Origin: Haematobia irritans
Taxonomy: Eukaryota > Arthropoda > Insecta > Diptera > Muscidae
NCBI RefSeq assembly: GCF_050003625.1
Contig: NC_134397.1
Location: forward strand, 194,825,063-194,889,062
Length of the DNA: 64,000 nt
Direction of reading: 5' to 3'
In this document: in pieces, positions 35,039 to 47,290 of the stretch
Layout: every line of letters starts with the position of its first letter
Numbering within the stretch: position 1 is the stretch's first letter
Notes under the pieces: generated by a model
What the model was told of the DNA's origin: nothing
Databases searched by the model: none
What the model saw: only the letters and a program-made list of their open reading frames with translations
Translations under genes and position numbers: made by a program

Positions 35039-36851
35039 CCCAGCAAAAAAAGCGTCGCCAAAAAAGTAATGAAAATGTTATTTTTGGATCCGGAAGTGGT
35101 GCAAAATTGACGCAGAAGCGATGAATTTAACATGGGCTTGTCATAGGACGGAAGTCCTCCATTCCAACAGCCGTTTCACTGAATTTGCATTACTTCTTTA
35201 GGTGTGATCCGAATTCAATGTTTTGGATGTAAATTAAAAAATTCTGTGATATTTTGTCAAGTAAATAATTTTTATAATTGTTTATAATTTTTAATGGATT
35301 CTAACGCTTCTCGGAAACGATTGACCTCAAATATATTAAAAAATTCACAATTTTTTCAGATTGTATTTAGCATTTTTTTTCGACAAAATTTAAATAAATT
35401 GTACCATTTTATTAATTCTTACTCTGTTTTTAATCTATTTGAAAACAAAAAAGTTAAAATTGCCCATTAAAAGTACGAAAAAACCAAGTTATAAAAAATT
35501 GAATTAAAAGAACTTCCTAGGTAGTTACAATAAAGAACATCATTGCGAGTGCATCTTCTGGAAGTGCTTTTAAAGTTGTGCCTTTGGAAGAACTTCCAAA
35601 TTTTTTTGCTGGGAATTGTTAAAGACACGAGGAAAGAATCTTTGATAACAATTTCGAAAAGAATTGCGACTAGGACAGAGGACTGCCTCTGTAGTGCGTA
35701 ATTTCGCCCCAGATACAAAATTTGGAAGTTCTTCCAAAGGCATAACTTTAAAAGCATTTCCAGAAGATGTACTCCCAGTGATGTTCTTTTTTTTAAATAC
35801 ACAGGAAGTTCTTTTCATTCAATTTTTAATAACATGCTTTTTTCATATTTTTAATGGGTAATTTTAACTTTTTTTATTTCAAATTGGTTAAAAACAGTTT
35901 AAGAATTAATAAAATGCACAGAAAAAATATCACCAAAATATTTCCAATTAAAAAGTTAATTGAAGTTGAAAATTTTTTCAATTAATAAATTAATTGATAC
36001 AATAAACTTTTTAATCATGATAGAAAATTAAGTTAATTAAGTCAATGATTGAACATTTTAAAATTTTTAATTAAAAAATTAATTGATACAATTAACTTTT
36101 TAATCAAATTCGGAAGACTAATTCAGTTAAAAAAAATGCTGATTTTTTTTTAAATTTTTAATGAAAAATTTATTTCAACCAATCATTTGTTAATCCAAAT
36201 AAAAACTCTAAGCCAATCTAACTAAGTAATTAAAAATAGTTACCTTTTTTAATTAATAAATTAATTGCGTTTTGCAATCAACATCAATTAAATTTTTAAT
36301 TGAATCAATTAAAAAATTAATTGAATTTTGCTGAAAAAAATTAATTTTTTAATCAAGAATTTTTTCTATGCCCAATTAAAACTGTGATTGATACTATCAT
36401 TTTCGTGATTGAAGACATTTCAATTAAAAAATTAATTGGATCAATTAATTTGGTGATTGAATCAGAAAAAAAAATTTTTTATGTGTGATACAAATTATTT
36501 AAATTTTGACGAAAAAAATGCTAGATCCAACCTGAAAAAATTTTGAATTTTTGAAAATACTTGAGGTCGAACGTTTCAGGCAAGCGTTAGAATCCATTAA
36601 AATTTATCAAAAATTATAAAAATTAATTATTTGACAAAATATCACAGAATTTTTTAATTTACATCCAAAACATTGAATTCGGATCACACCTAAAGAAGTG
36701 CTGCAAATTCAGTGCACCGGCTGTTGAAATGGAGTACTTCTGTCCTATGACAAGCCCATGTTAAATTCATCGCTTCTACGTCAATTTTGCACCACTTCCG
36801 GATCCAAAAAGAAAATTTTCATAACTTTTTAGGCGACGCTTTTTTTGCTGG
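35039..36851. mobile_element. Large foldback element with a MITE inserted in its right arm
   Basis: The left arm 35039-35613 and right arm about 35717-36851 (minus an inserted MITE) are inverted repeats of about 570 bp around a centre of about 100 bp. Outer ends are CAGCAAAAAAAGCGTCGCC and its reverse GGCGACGCTTTTTTTGCTGG; inner ends carry TTTGGAAGTTCTTCC. No transposase frame is visible. The arms are about 85-90% alike by eye, so the element is moderately old. Confidence 0.8.
35917..36486. repeat. AATTAA-rich palindromic MITE, long form, reversed
   Basis: CACAGAAAAAATATCACC to TTTTTTATGTGT, the reverse of 5833-6371. It splits AATAAAATG from TACAAATTATTTAAATTTT, which are adjacent (AATAAAATGGTACAATTTATT) in the reversed left foldback arm near 35400, so the arm shows the empty site. 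Confidence 0.8.
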
Positions 36852-37044
36852 CATTGTCATAATTACGAGGACAGTTCGGAAACGTCTTAGCCTAGCACAA
36901 AAAGCGCGGTATAAACAGAAAAAAGTTAAGTGTTTTGGAAACTTCCATCTCTGTTATGAACACATGTTAAATTTTCTTTCGATCTGGCAACTCCTTCATA
37001 TAGAAACAGGTGTTCAAAAACGACGAATCCGCAATTTTTTTACA

Positions 37045-37206
37045 ATGGAAAAATTAGAAATGCGTGCTGTCATTAAATATTTACATAAAAAAGGTTTATC
37101 GGGACAAGAAATTCATAATGATATGGTGAATGTGTTAGATGAAAGTGCTCCTTCATATGCAACAGTAAAAAATTGGGTTGATGAATTTAAACGCAGTTTT
37201 GTCAAT
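37045..37206 (+). pseudogene. Mariner transposase N-terminal fragment
   Basis: From an ATG at 37045 it reads MEKLEMRAVIKYLHKKGLSG, then a segment ending ATVKNWVDEFKR. This is the paired-like helix-turn-helix start of a classical mariner transposase. After KR the sequence no longer follows the family and the frame ends at 37278. The catalytic domain is absent. A SINE fragment follows about 160 bp downstream. It probably comes from the same broad mariner type as the relic at 17325-17587, which preserves the other half. Confidence 0.8.
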
Positions 37207-37362
37207 GCAGTGTCTGTTACGGATCACACTGTTTTCAATAGTTTTATTTCTGGATATGACATGATATTTTCTTTTTGACGAATTTAGTTGCAATTTTGGA
37301 TTCTGTTCAAATCGGAATTAATATTTTGTATGCATGTATCGATATCAGACAACCTCATACTA

Positions 37363-37533
37363 ATAGCCGAGTCCGAACGGCGTTCCACATTGCAGTGAAA
37401 CCACTTAGAGAAGCTTTGAAACCCTCAGAAATGTCACCAGCATTACTGAGGTGGGATAATCCACCGCTGAAAATCTTTTTGGTGTTCGGTCGAAGTAGGA
37501 ATCGAACCCACGACCTTGTGTATGCAAGGCGGG
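37363..37533 (-). mobile_element. Family-1 SINE, internal fragment
   Basis: Minus-strand SINE from within the B-box head (GGTTCGATTCC at about 37500) to ATAGCCGAG in the body. Both the first part of the head and the 3' tail are missing. Confidence 0.85.
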
Positions 37534-37689
37534 AAGATTCCTACCATATTCTGTGCTACTGTTCAGCATTATCATTTAGAAGAAACAAGAAACCGGATTC
37601 TTATTTCTTTCAGACTATTAACGATTTAAGAAACTGCAATCTGAGGAGTATACTCGCTTTCATCAAGGTGTTTGGGTGGAGGACCTAGG

Positions 37690-37747
37690 TTAAAGTTGCA
37701 GCTCGATTTATTTCAGACTGACTTAGATTATTCAGTCCATTGTGATA
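37690..37747 (-). mobile_element. 5'-truncated SINE tail with 13-bp target-site duplication
   Basis: 58 bp matching the minus-strand tail of family-1 SINE (GTCCATTGTGATAT end to a diverged TTAAAG...GCAGC end). Perfect 13-bp direct repeats TGGAGGACCTAGG flank it at 37677-37689 and 37748-37760. Confidence 0.8.
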
Positions 37748-38350
37748 TGGAGGACCTAGGAAAACCTTTAGGGACATTAAACAAATATGAAGGGATAAAC
37801 CCTGATGGAAAGGAGTTTAAGTAACTGCAATTGATATGGTCACCAAATTCATTTCCAAATTGTGGTGTCATCTTCCACAACATAAACTAATTAAACGTAA
37901 CTTCAATTATTCCCCAAAAAAAAATATGAAATAAAAACAATCTAAAATTAAGATACATTTTCTTTTCTGATGGATTCACATTTTTTTTTGAGTGTGTGAT
38001 AGATATATCACTCATTGCTGAGGCCGGCGTGTGTAGAAGTATATATATTTTACAACGTCTCCTAAATAGCCCAAAAATTAATCATTTTTCAATACTATTT
38101 GTTAAAAAAAAAAAAACCAGACCGAGCAAACAACTAAAAAATATCATGAAATCTTTAAGAAGATTTCCAAAATATCATTGTGAAAAATAAGCACTATACA
38201 ACAACAAATATTTTGTGAAAAAAAAAACAAATACAAATATTTTTTTATTATGTATTAAAATAAATATTTTAATAAAAATTTCCAACAAGTGGACCGTATG
38301 AGCACACAGAAAAAAGCCCGCTGTTAAACTGATAGTAAAATTAATTTATA

Positions 38351-39005
38351 CACTGAAAAAACGCATGGCCGGTTCCAAAGATTTTGTCTTTATTTTAAAA
38401 ATGTTGGTATTGATTTCGAGCCAAAGAAGCGGAGAATACAAGTAAGGATATTTTTAGGACACAATTCTCTTTTAAATTTGGGTTTGGTGTACTTGATTCT
38501 AGGAAGCAAATTTTAATTTTTGGCTTTTTCACCTTTTTTTGTTCATATGCTATAAAAGTCCTTTAAAAACGAATTAACGACAACTTCATTTTCCAAATTA
38601 ACACTCGACTTCCAGTAGAAATTATGCTATGTTTCAAGTAAAAAACGTCTTTAAAATAAAGTTTAGAAAAACATATCCTATATTTGAACGAGTTTTTGCT
38701 TTGTAGTCAAGATGCAAAAAGACAACAAATTTAAAGACAATTTCATTAAATTTAAAGAATTTTTCTAAATTATTAAAGACAAGTTGACCTTAGCCCAAAC
38801 ATTTTTTATTTCATGTTATGATACCCATTTTAAAGTCAAATCACTTAATTATAAGGAAAATACGACTTCATTGAAAAGTTTATCGGCTTTTGGACAAGGA
38901 AAAAAACTTTATATTAGAGAAATGTGTCTTCTATGCTAAGCAAAATTTGCATTCGTATTTTAAAGACATGAAATCTTTGACCTCACGACAATATTTTTTT
39001 CAGTG
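38351..39005. mobile_element. Nonautonomous DNA element with CACTGAAAAAA ends, 655 bp
   Basis: CACTGAAAAAA at the left and TTTTTTCAGTG at the right, flanked by TATA on both sides. Inner halves are also related in inverted orientation (CAAAGATTT...TCTTTA). A partial relative lies at about 39090-39300, and shorter relatives at 46400 and 47100 share TTCCAAAGATTTT and GATTTTGGCATTG-type words. Confidence 0.65.
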
Positions 39006-39318
39006 TATATATAAAGTTATTGTTTTACAAATTACAATTTCTGTCAACGTTTAATGATCGATAAGATGAACAAAAACCATTATTATACATTTAAAAAAAA
39101 GTATACTTTGATCCAGAGATTTTGACTTTCTTTTAAGAGGTTTCGTATTGATTCTGAGCCAAGGATATGCTTTCTTTGAAATAAGGACATTTCGCATGCA
39201 AAATCCTCAAAATAAGATTCAATGTCTTCGTTAATATTATTTTTTTTTTAAATCAAGAATGTTTTTCTTTACTTTAAGGGAAATTGGTCTTTAACAAAAT
39301 TTGTATTCTAAATTTAAA

Positions 39319-39533
39319 AAGCTCAATGACAAGGGACCTCCTTTTTATAGCCGAGTTCGAACGGCGTTCCAAATTGCAGTTAAACCACTTAGAGAATTTT
39401 TAAACCCTCAGCATTACTGAGGTGGGATAATCCACCGTTGAAAAAGTTTTTGGTGTTCGGTCGCAGCAGGAATCGAAACCACGACCTTGTGTATGCAAGG
39501 CGGGCATGCTAACCATTGCACCACGGTGGCTCC
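39319..39533 (-). mobile_element. Family-1 SINE, head and part of body
   Basis: Minus-strand copy with an intact head (CCACGGTGGCTCC reversed, A box, and a B box carrying one change) extending to AAGGGACC in the body. The tail (about 120 bp) is absent, and a deletion is present near CCCTCAGCATTACTGAG. Confidence 0.85.
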
Positions 39534-41679
39534 CCATGTAACATTTATTATTTCCACTATAAACTATTTAACAGAATTTTTCGAATATGTTAATTTTTTG
39601 TATTAGATTTATCTATAGTTAACCTATTTATCTATCGACAACTCTTAAAATTAAATAATTGATAATTTATCGAAATCGTTTTGTTTAAATATCGATAAGA
39701 TAACATTATCCCAAATTGATCAAACTGATTATAAAAATCAAAAACAAACTCTAAAAGTACGGCAGTTAATAATATATGCAAATATTTAATGTTGAATATC
39801 TGGAATTTAATATAAAGATATCTAGTGTTATTTAAGATTTGTTTTATTGTTGGTTTACTATTTTTTTTTTGTAGCCCAATGCATTATTTCATCAATTAAG
39901 TCTGTTAAATAGGTTTTGACACTCCAGAAATTGAAGAATAAAATGATTTTTTTTTAAATATTTGCCAAAAAAAAAATTGCCTTTATTATTGTCTGTTGTG
40001 AGAGATCACAGTGGTGGGGTCATTTGTTTAAATAATTGGCGCGTGTATCTTGTTTATCCGAAACGATAAAAAACAACAATGTTGTGCCACGGAATGAATG
40101 GGTGATATTTATCTTCAAGCCAAAGGAAAAAACTTTTCTTTTTTCGTATTTTTTTTTTATAAAAATACAATGACAAATTTTTTTGGGGGAACATTTTTAA
40201 AACCGAAGCAAAAAAGCACAAAGACACACCATTGTATATATGTAGAACAAAACACTCATGCAACGCATGTATATTTTTAAAGATAGGAAAAACTAATTTT
40301 AAATTTTGTTATTTTTGTCATGTTCGACTAAAACACCCATGGCTATTCGATATAGCTAATAAAAGTGTTGATATTTTTGTTGTTGTGTTTTTTTTGAGGA
40401 AATGTATAAAGAAAAATATTTACAAAAAAAGATCAATTGAACTTTAAGTGGCCATTGACAGAATACTTCTGGTAGAGGATAGGGAAGATATAAAATACAA
40501 ATGGGCAGATGGGAAATTGAAAATTGCATATCATATAAGGAACAATAGTCTCATGAATGACACTGAAGAAAATTAAACACTAACCATTTAGACGAAAATT
40601 TTAATATATTTTATTGCAATATCGCGATTCCAAAACTTTTTTTAGAACCAACTTATCTTCAAATTTATGCAAAAGTGGACAATAACATTTTTTTAGAAAA
40701 CAATTTCTAAAATCCTTTTAGGTCACTTTTCGGATTGATAGATGGCAACACTACTTTTTTAAAACAATACCTTTCCAGTGTATCTTATTAATAAAAATAT
40801 GCCTAAAGTAAAGAAACCCGTATTATCTCTCATATAAGCTTAGAGTAACACATTAAAAATTCGCAATCATTTTAATACACTTTCATTTTTTGTTTTATAT
40901 AAATAGACAAAAAATCTTTGAATATGTATGCTTATTTTTTATTACTCTGGAATTTATTTTAAATTAGAAAGTACTGGTCTGTCATCTAATCATAAAAAAA
41001 TACCACTTGTGAGTACGCCAGCAAAATTAAATTGCATCAAAGCAAACAAAAAAAAGTAAGTCTAGAAAGTTCGCAATGACAGTATGAACTTTCTTTGGTT
41101 TTTGCAAGCCTACATTAGAGCATATTTTCATTAGAACTGCAATGATAATTTATATTTCTTGAAATTAGAAACTATTCATTGTATCTAAAACAATTTATAT
41201 TGAATCACTAAATATCACACTTTGTGGTGAAAATTTTATTTTAAGCAATACATCATAAAGCCATTCCATATTATTTTAAGAAATACTTTTTGCCTTAAAG
41301 CAACAAGTGTTTTAAACAAATAGATAAAGATTCTTTAGATATGTATATAAATATATATAAATAAAGAAAAATAAATAAAACAAAAAAAAAAACAAATTTG
41401 GGGTTTAGAATTGGATACAAAAAAAAAAAATATTATTTTGAACTTGATATTTTTTCAAAAAATTCAAAGCCGAGAACTTCCACGGATTAATTATAGAAAT
41501 GACGAACAGATTTCATATATTGATATATATCAATAAATAAATTCCAATTAAATTTAAATCATAATTAAATAGTATAAATCTATTCTCAAGATATATTAAC
41601 AGTTTTTTTAATATTACAATATTTTTAGAACATAAAAAGTAAACCGATAACAAACCGATACCACAGTCACGGTAGACAA

Positions 41680-44515
41680 TTTTCTACAGAAATAAAATTT
41701 AAACCAAATTTTCTATAGAAATAAAATTTTGAGAAAATTTTTGATAGAAATAAAATTTTGACAAAATTTTCTATAGAAATAAAATTTTGACAAAATTTTC
41801 TATGGAAGTAAAATTTGGACAAAATTTTCTATGGAAATAAAATTTTGACAAAATTTTTGATAGAAATAAAACTTTGACAACATTTTCTAAAGAAATAAAA
41901 TTTTGACAAAATTTTCTCTAGGTATAAAATTTTGACATTTTCTATAGGAATAAAATTTGGACAAAATTGTCTGTAGAAATAAAATTTTGACACAATTTTC
42001 TATAGAAATAAAATTTTGAGAAAATTTTCTATAGAAAGAAAATTTTGACAAAATTTTCCACAGAACAAATTTTGACAAAATTTTCTATAGAAATAAAATG
42101 TTGACAAATTTTTTATAGAAATAAAATTTTAATAAAATTTTATTTGTGTAGAAAATTTTGTCAAAATTTTATTTCTAGAAAAAAAATAAATAAAATTTTG
42201 ACAAAATTTTCTATAGAAATAAAATTTTGAGAAAATTTTCTATAGAAATAAAATTTTGACAAAATTTTCCATAGAAAAAATTTTGGCAAACTTTTCTATA
42301 GAAATAAAATTTTGTCAAAATTTTCTATAGAAATAAAATTTTGGCAAAATTTTTTCTAGAAATAAAATTTTGGCAAAATTTTCTATAGAACTAAAATTTT
42401 GACAAATTTTCTATAGAAATAAAATTTTGACAAAATTTTCTATAGAAATAAAATTTTGGCAAAATTTTCTATAGAACTAAAATTTTGACAAATTTTCTAT
42501 AGAAATAAAATTTTGACAAAATTTTCTATACAAATAACAAAAGAAATAACATTTTGACACAATTTTCTATAGAAATAAAATTTTGACAAAATTTTCTATA
42601 GAAATAAAATTTTGACAAAATTTTCTATAGAAATAAAGTTTTGACAAAATTTTCTATAGAAATAAAATTTTGACAAAATTTTCCACAGAACTAAATTTTG
42701 ACAAAATTTTCTATAGAAATAAAATTTTGAGAAAAATGTCTATAGAAATAAAATTTTGAGAAAATTTTCTATAAAAATAAAATTTTGACAAAATTTTCCA
42801 TAGAAAAATTTTGACAAAATTTTCTATAGAAATATAATTTTGACAAAATTTTCTTTAGGTATAAAATTTTCATATTTTCTATAGGAATAAAATTTAGACA
42901 AAATTGTCTGTAGAAATAAAATGTTGACATAATTTTCTATACAAATAACAAAAGAAATAAAATTTTGACAAAATTTTCTATAGAAATAAAATTTTGAGAA
43001 AATTTTCTATAGAAATAAAATTTTGACAAAATTTTCCATAGAAAAATTTTTGACAAAATTTTCTATAGAAATAAAATTTTGAGAAAATTTTCTATAGAAA
43101 TAAAATTTTGGGAAAATTTTCTATAGAAATAAAATTTTGGGAAAATTTTCTATACAAAAAAAAATTTTGACAAAATTTTTGATAGAAATAAAATTTTTAG
43201 AAAATTTTCTATAGTAATAAAATTTTGAGAAAATTTTCGATAGACATAAAAAAAGAAATCAAATTTTGACCAAATGTCCTATGGAAATAAAATTTTGACA
43301 AAATTTCCTATAGAAATAAAATTTTGACGAAATTTTCTATAGAAATGAAATTTTGACAAATTTTTTCTATAGAAATATAATTAAGACAAAAGTTTCTATA
43401 GAAATAAAATTTTGACAAAATTTTCTCTGAAAATAAAATTTAGTCATTTTCTATAGAAATAAAATTTGTACAAAATTGTCTGCAAAAATAAAATTTTGAC
43501 AAAATTTTCTATAGAAATAAAATTTTGACAAAATTTTCTATAGAAATAAAATTTTGAGAAAATTTTCTATAGAAATAAAATTTTGAAATTTTCCATAGGA
43601 ATAAAATTTGGACAAAATTGTTCGTAGAAATAAAATTTGGACAAAACTTTCTATAGAAATTAAATTTTGACAAAATTTCCTTTAGAAATAAAATTTTGAC
43701 AAAATTTTTTATAGAAATAAAATTTAGACATTTTCTATAGGAATAACATTTGGACAAAATTTTCTATAAAAATATAATTTTGACAAAATTTTTTATAGAA
43801 ATAAAATTTTGAGAAAATTTTCAATAGAAATAAAATTTTGGGAAAATTTTTTATAGAAATAAAATTTTGACAAAATTTTTGATAGAAATAAAATTTTTAG
43901 AAAATTTTCTATCGAAATAAAATGTTGAGAAAATTTTTTATAGAAATAAAAAACAAATAAAATTTTGACAAAATTTCCTATAGAAATAAAATTTTGACAA
44001 AATTTCCAATAGAAATAAAATTTTGACAAAATTTCCAATAGAAATAAAATTTTGACAATATTTTCTCTAGGAATAAAATTTTGACAATATTTTCTCTAGG
44101 AATAAAATTTGGACAACATTTTCTATAGAAATAAAATTTTGACAAAATATTCCATAGAAATATAATTTTAACAAAATGTTCTCTAGGAATAAAATTTTGA
44201 CAAAATTTTCTCTTGGAATAAAATTTTGACAAAATTTTCTGTAAAAATAAAAGTTTGTCAAAATTTCCTCTAAAAATAATTTTTTTGTTTTTTATAAAAT
44301 TTTCACAACATTTTCTATAGAAATAAAATGTTGACAAAATTTTCTATAGAAATAAAATGTTGACAAATTTTTTTATAGAAATAAAATTTTGACAAAATTT
44401 TCTATAGAAATAAAATTTTGACAAAATTTTTTTATAAAAATAAAATTTTGACAAAATTTTCTCTAGGAAAAAAATTTTGACAAAATTTTCTATAGAAATA
44501 AAATCGATTTGAAAA
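41680..44515. repeat. 29-bp satellite array, about 2.8 kb
   Basis: About 95 units in the common orientation. Two small irregular blocks interrupt it: 42135-42185, where one unit is inverted, and repeated CAAATAACAAAAGAAATAA joints near 42530 and 42940. The latter imply duplication of a segment of about 410 bp within the array. Confidence 0.94.
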
Positions 44516-46380
44516 CGATAAAAATCGAATTTCAATTATTAATAAATTTGTTTTACTTTAATAACAGCAGTACCATACTGATATGTAGCCAGGGTTAATC
44601 TGAACCACACTGCGTACTATTAAGCGTAATTATGATTTAGATTACAATCAGTAATTAGCTCATAGCAATTTGTTCCGTCAAGCGATGACACGTTTTTTTT
44701 TTTTTTATAAATTTCATAAAAAAAGAACAATTTCCACACATCATTTGTTGCATCCATAGCTAATTGTATATTTTTTGCATGTGTTTGCAATCGCATTGTT
44801 TCTAATTATGCATTATTTTAAAGTAAATATTTACTGATAATTTTATTTTTTTGTTATATTTGTACGATGAGGGGTAATGACATCTTGAACCTTGCCATGT
44901 GCAGCAACATCAAAATGGTAACAGAAAAAAATGAAATATATACGAATCTATTTGAAATGTGAGTCAAATACAAATAACAAAACAAATGTAGAAAGATAAT
45001 ACAAAAAACATTTAATTTGTTCATACTAAAATATTTAGAAAAAAATAAATATACCAGCAATCAATGGTAGATCGCTAATGGCGACGTCGTTTTTTTTTAT
45101 TTGTCTCAGACTGGAATCGAGTGCATTAGCCGTTAAAGTGCATAATGTTCAAGGCCATTTCTAAATATGCTATTACAGACGATTTTGGAAACAAATCCTT
45201 ATAGAATCATACTATATATGTGTACATCTTTATTGTTTTTATTTACAACTGAAATAAATATAAATAAAAAAGTATTTGTTTGCTTTTAATTGACGTTTAT
45301 TGCATTGTCTATTACAGTGGTTTTCTCACCTATCACATTAATTGCTATTGACGTAATATTTGTGATTGATTATTTTTACTTATCATTGTTTAGAATGCGA
45401 GGAACAACATCAATAAGAATATAACAAAAAAATCGGAGGAAATTCAAAATCGTAATTAAAAAAAAAATTAAAAATAAAATGAAATAAAATAAAAATTGAA
45501 ATCCTTACATAGAGTCGAAAATTTATCCTTCACCTTCAAGTTTTTAGTATGGACAATATTTATTAATTAATGACAATTTTTATACAAATCGATCTCCAAA
45601 AAAGTAACATAATCAGAAAAAGGAAAGAAGTACAAATATATACTTTTTTGTAAAAAATTAGGACTGCCATTTTTTTTTATAAATAAAACGATCCTTGATA
45701 AATATCTCACAATTTGATTATAACAAATCATTGGGACTATACTGAAGGAAAATGAAGTTTTCTTTCAACGTTTTATTTAAGACCAAATAAAATAGTCTTA
45801 AAGTGCACTTGAAGAAAATGCCATATAACTGAAGGCTATTTTTTTCTTTGTGTGTACTAAAGTATTTTTTCGTGTAAGAGTGTCATAGACATTTACTAGC
45901 CATATTATAAACAATACTTTAGTATCACTTCAATATTGGTTTAGTGAACAATTACTCTGAAATTGTTCACCTGTAGTTTACAACAACAGTTAAATATCAC
46001 GTAATTATATTAAGCTAATATCATATTACAAAAAAAAAAAAAAAAATAACTAAACAAACAATATAATTGTTACACTTTTATGCATTCAACAATTAGCATT
46101 TAGCTAAATATTATAGAATTGAGTGAGCAATGAACCCAATGCGGAAATGTTTTTTTTTTTTTTGTTTTATTAAAAAATCTAATGTGAATACGTCTGGCGA
46201 ACTTAGAAGAATGCAATCGAAATTAATAAATAAGAAATATTATATTTTACTATTCCATTTTGTTATTCTAGTTACAAAATTTTATTTCTATAGAAATAGA
46301 ATTCTGACAAATTCCTTTTGAAATAAAATTTTGACAAAATTTTCTATTGCAATAAAATTTTGAGAAAATTTGTTATTCTA

Positions 46381-46556
46381 GTTACAATAAACCATAATAC
46401 TCGAACAGAACAGCTTGCCCCGTTCCAAAGATTTTAGTTTTACACTAATGATTTTGGCATTGATTCCAAACCAAAGTCTCTATTAAACAGATTTGAATTG
46501 ATCTAAAAGATCTTTTGGTTTTGACAGCTTCCAAGCACGTTTGCCACATTTGGTAG
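46381..46556. repeat. Non-satellite block within the array, copy 1
   Basis: TTACAATAAACCATAATACTCGAAC onward is repeated with changes at 47068-47290. It shares TTCCAAAGATTTTAGTTTTA and TGATTTTGGCATTGATTCC with the CACTGAAAAAA element at 38351, so both blocks are probably decayed members of that family captured and duplicated with the satellite. Confidence 0.6.
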
Positions 46557-46614
46557 AATTTTCTATAGAAATAGAATTTTGTGAAAAATTTCCATAGAAA
46601 TAAAATTTTGTGAA

Positions 46615-46720
46615 ATATCTAATTATACAATTATTTTTCGAGCTTTATGGACAGATATCGATTAAACCATTAATCTATATCTGTCCATAAAGCTCGAAAA
46701 ATAATTGTATAATTAGATAT
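46615..46720. repeat. Perfect 44-bp inverted repeat with short loop
   Basis: 46615-46658 and 46677-46720 are exact reverse complements (outer word ATATCTAATTATACAATT). Beyond one mismatch, five more pairs form (GATTA/TAATC), leaving a 6-nt loop AACCAT. Neither arm resembles the surrounding satellite. The structure would fold as an almost perfect hairpin in RNA of either strand. Confidence 0.95.
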
Positions 46721-47067
46721 AATGCATTTGGACGTCAATTGCCTGTTTCGGTATCAGGCTAACATGAAATAAAATTTTGTGAAAATTTTCTATAGAAATA
46801 AAATTTTCACAAAAATTTCGATAGAAATAAAATTTTGTGAAAATTTTCCATAGAAATAAAATTTTGTGAAAATTTTCTATAGAAATAAAATTTTGACAAA
46901 AATTTCGATAGAAATAAAATTTTGTGAAAATTTTCTACAGAAATAAAGTTATGGGAAAATTTTCTATAGATATAACATTTTCTATAGAAATAAAATTTTG
47001 GCAAACTTTTCTGTAGAAATAAAATTTTGAGAAAATTTTCTATATAAATAAAATTTTCAGAAAATTT

Positions 47068-47290
47068 ATTATTCTAGTTACAATACAATAGATTAAACCA
47101 TAATACTCAAACAGAAAAGCTTGCCCACTTCCAAAGATTTTATTTTTACACTAATGATTTTGGCATTGTTTCCAAGCCAAAGTTCCAATTCTTTATTAAA
47201 CAGATTTGGATCTTTTGGTTTCGATTATGACAGCTTTCAAGCACATTTGCCACAGTTAGTAGAACTCTGCCAAAAATGGCAGCTTTTTTA
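47068..47290. repeat. Non-satellite block within the array, copy 2
   Basis: Related to 46381-46556 in order and content, with insertions. It contains TTCCAAAGATTTTATTTTTA and GGCATTGTTTCCAAGCC and ends near GCCAAAAATGGCAGC, after which the satellite resumes. Confidence 0.6.

Noticed and set aside
36787..37278. 163-residue frame as one gene
   Set aside because: The first part is the arm of the foldback element. Only 37045-37206 is mariner-like, and the remainder is unrelated sequence.
43509..44535. Several minus-strand frames of 60-120 residues rich in KFYFYRKF / NFISIENF
   Set aside because: They are translations of the 29-bp satellite, which happens to lack stops on that strand. Frame and start vary with each indel.
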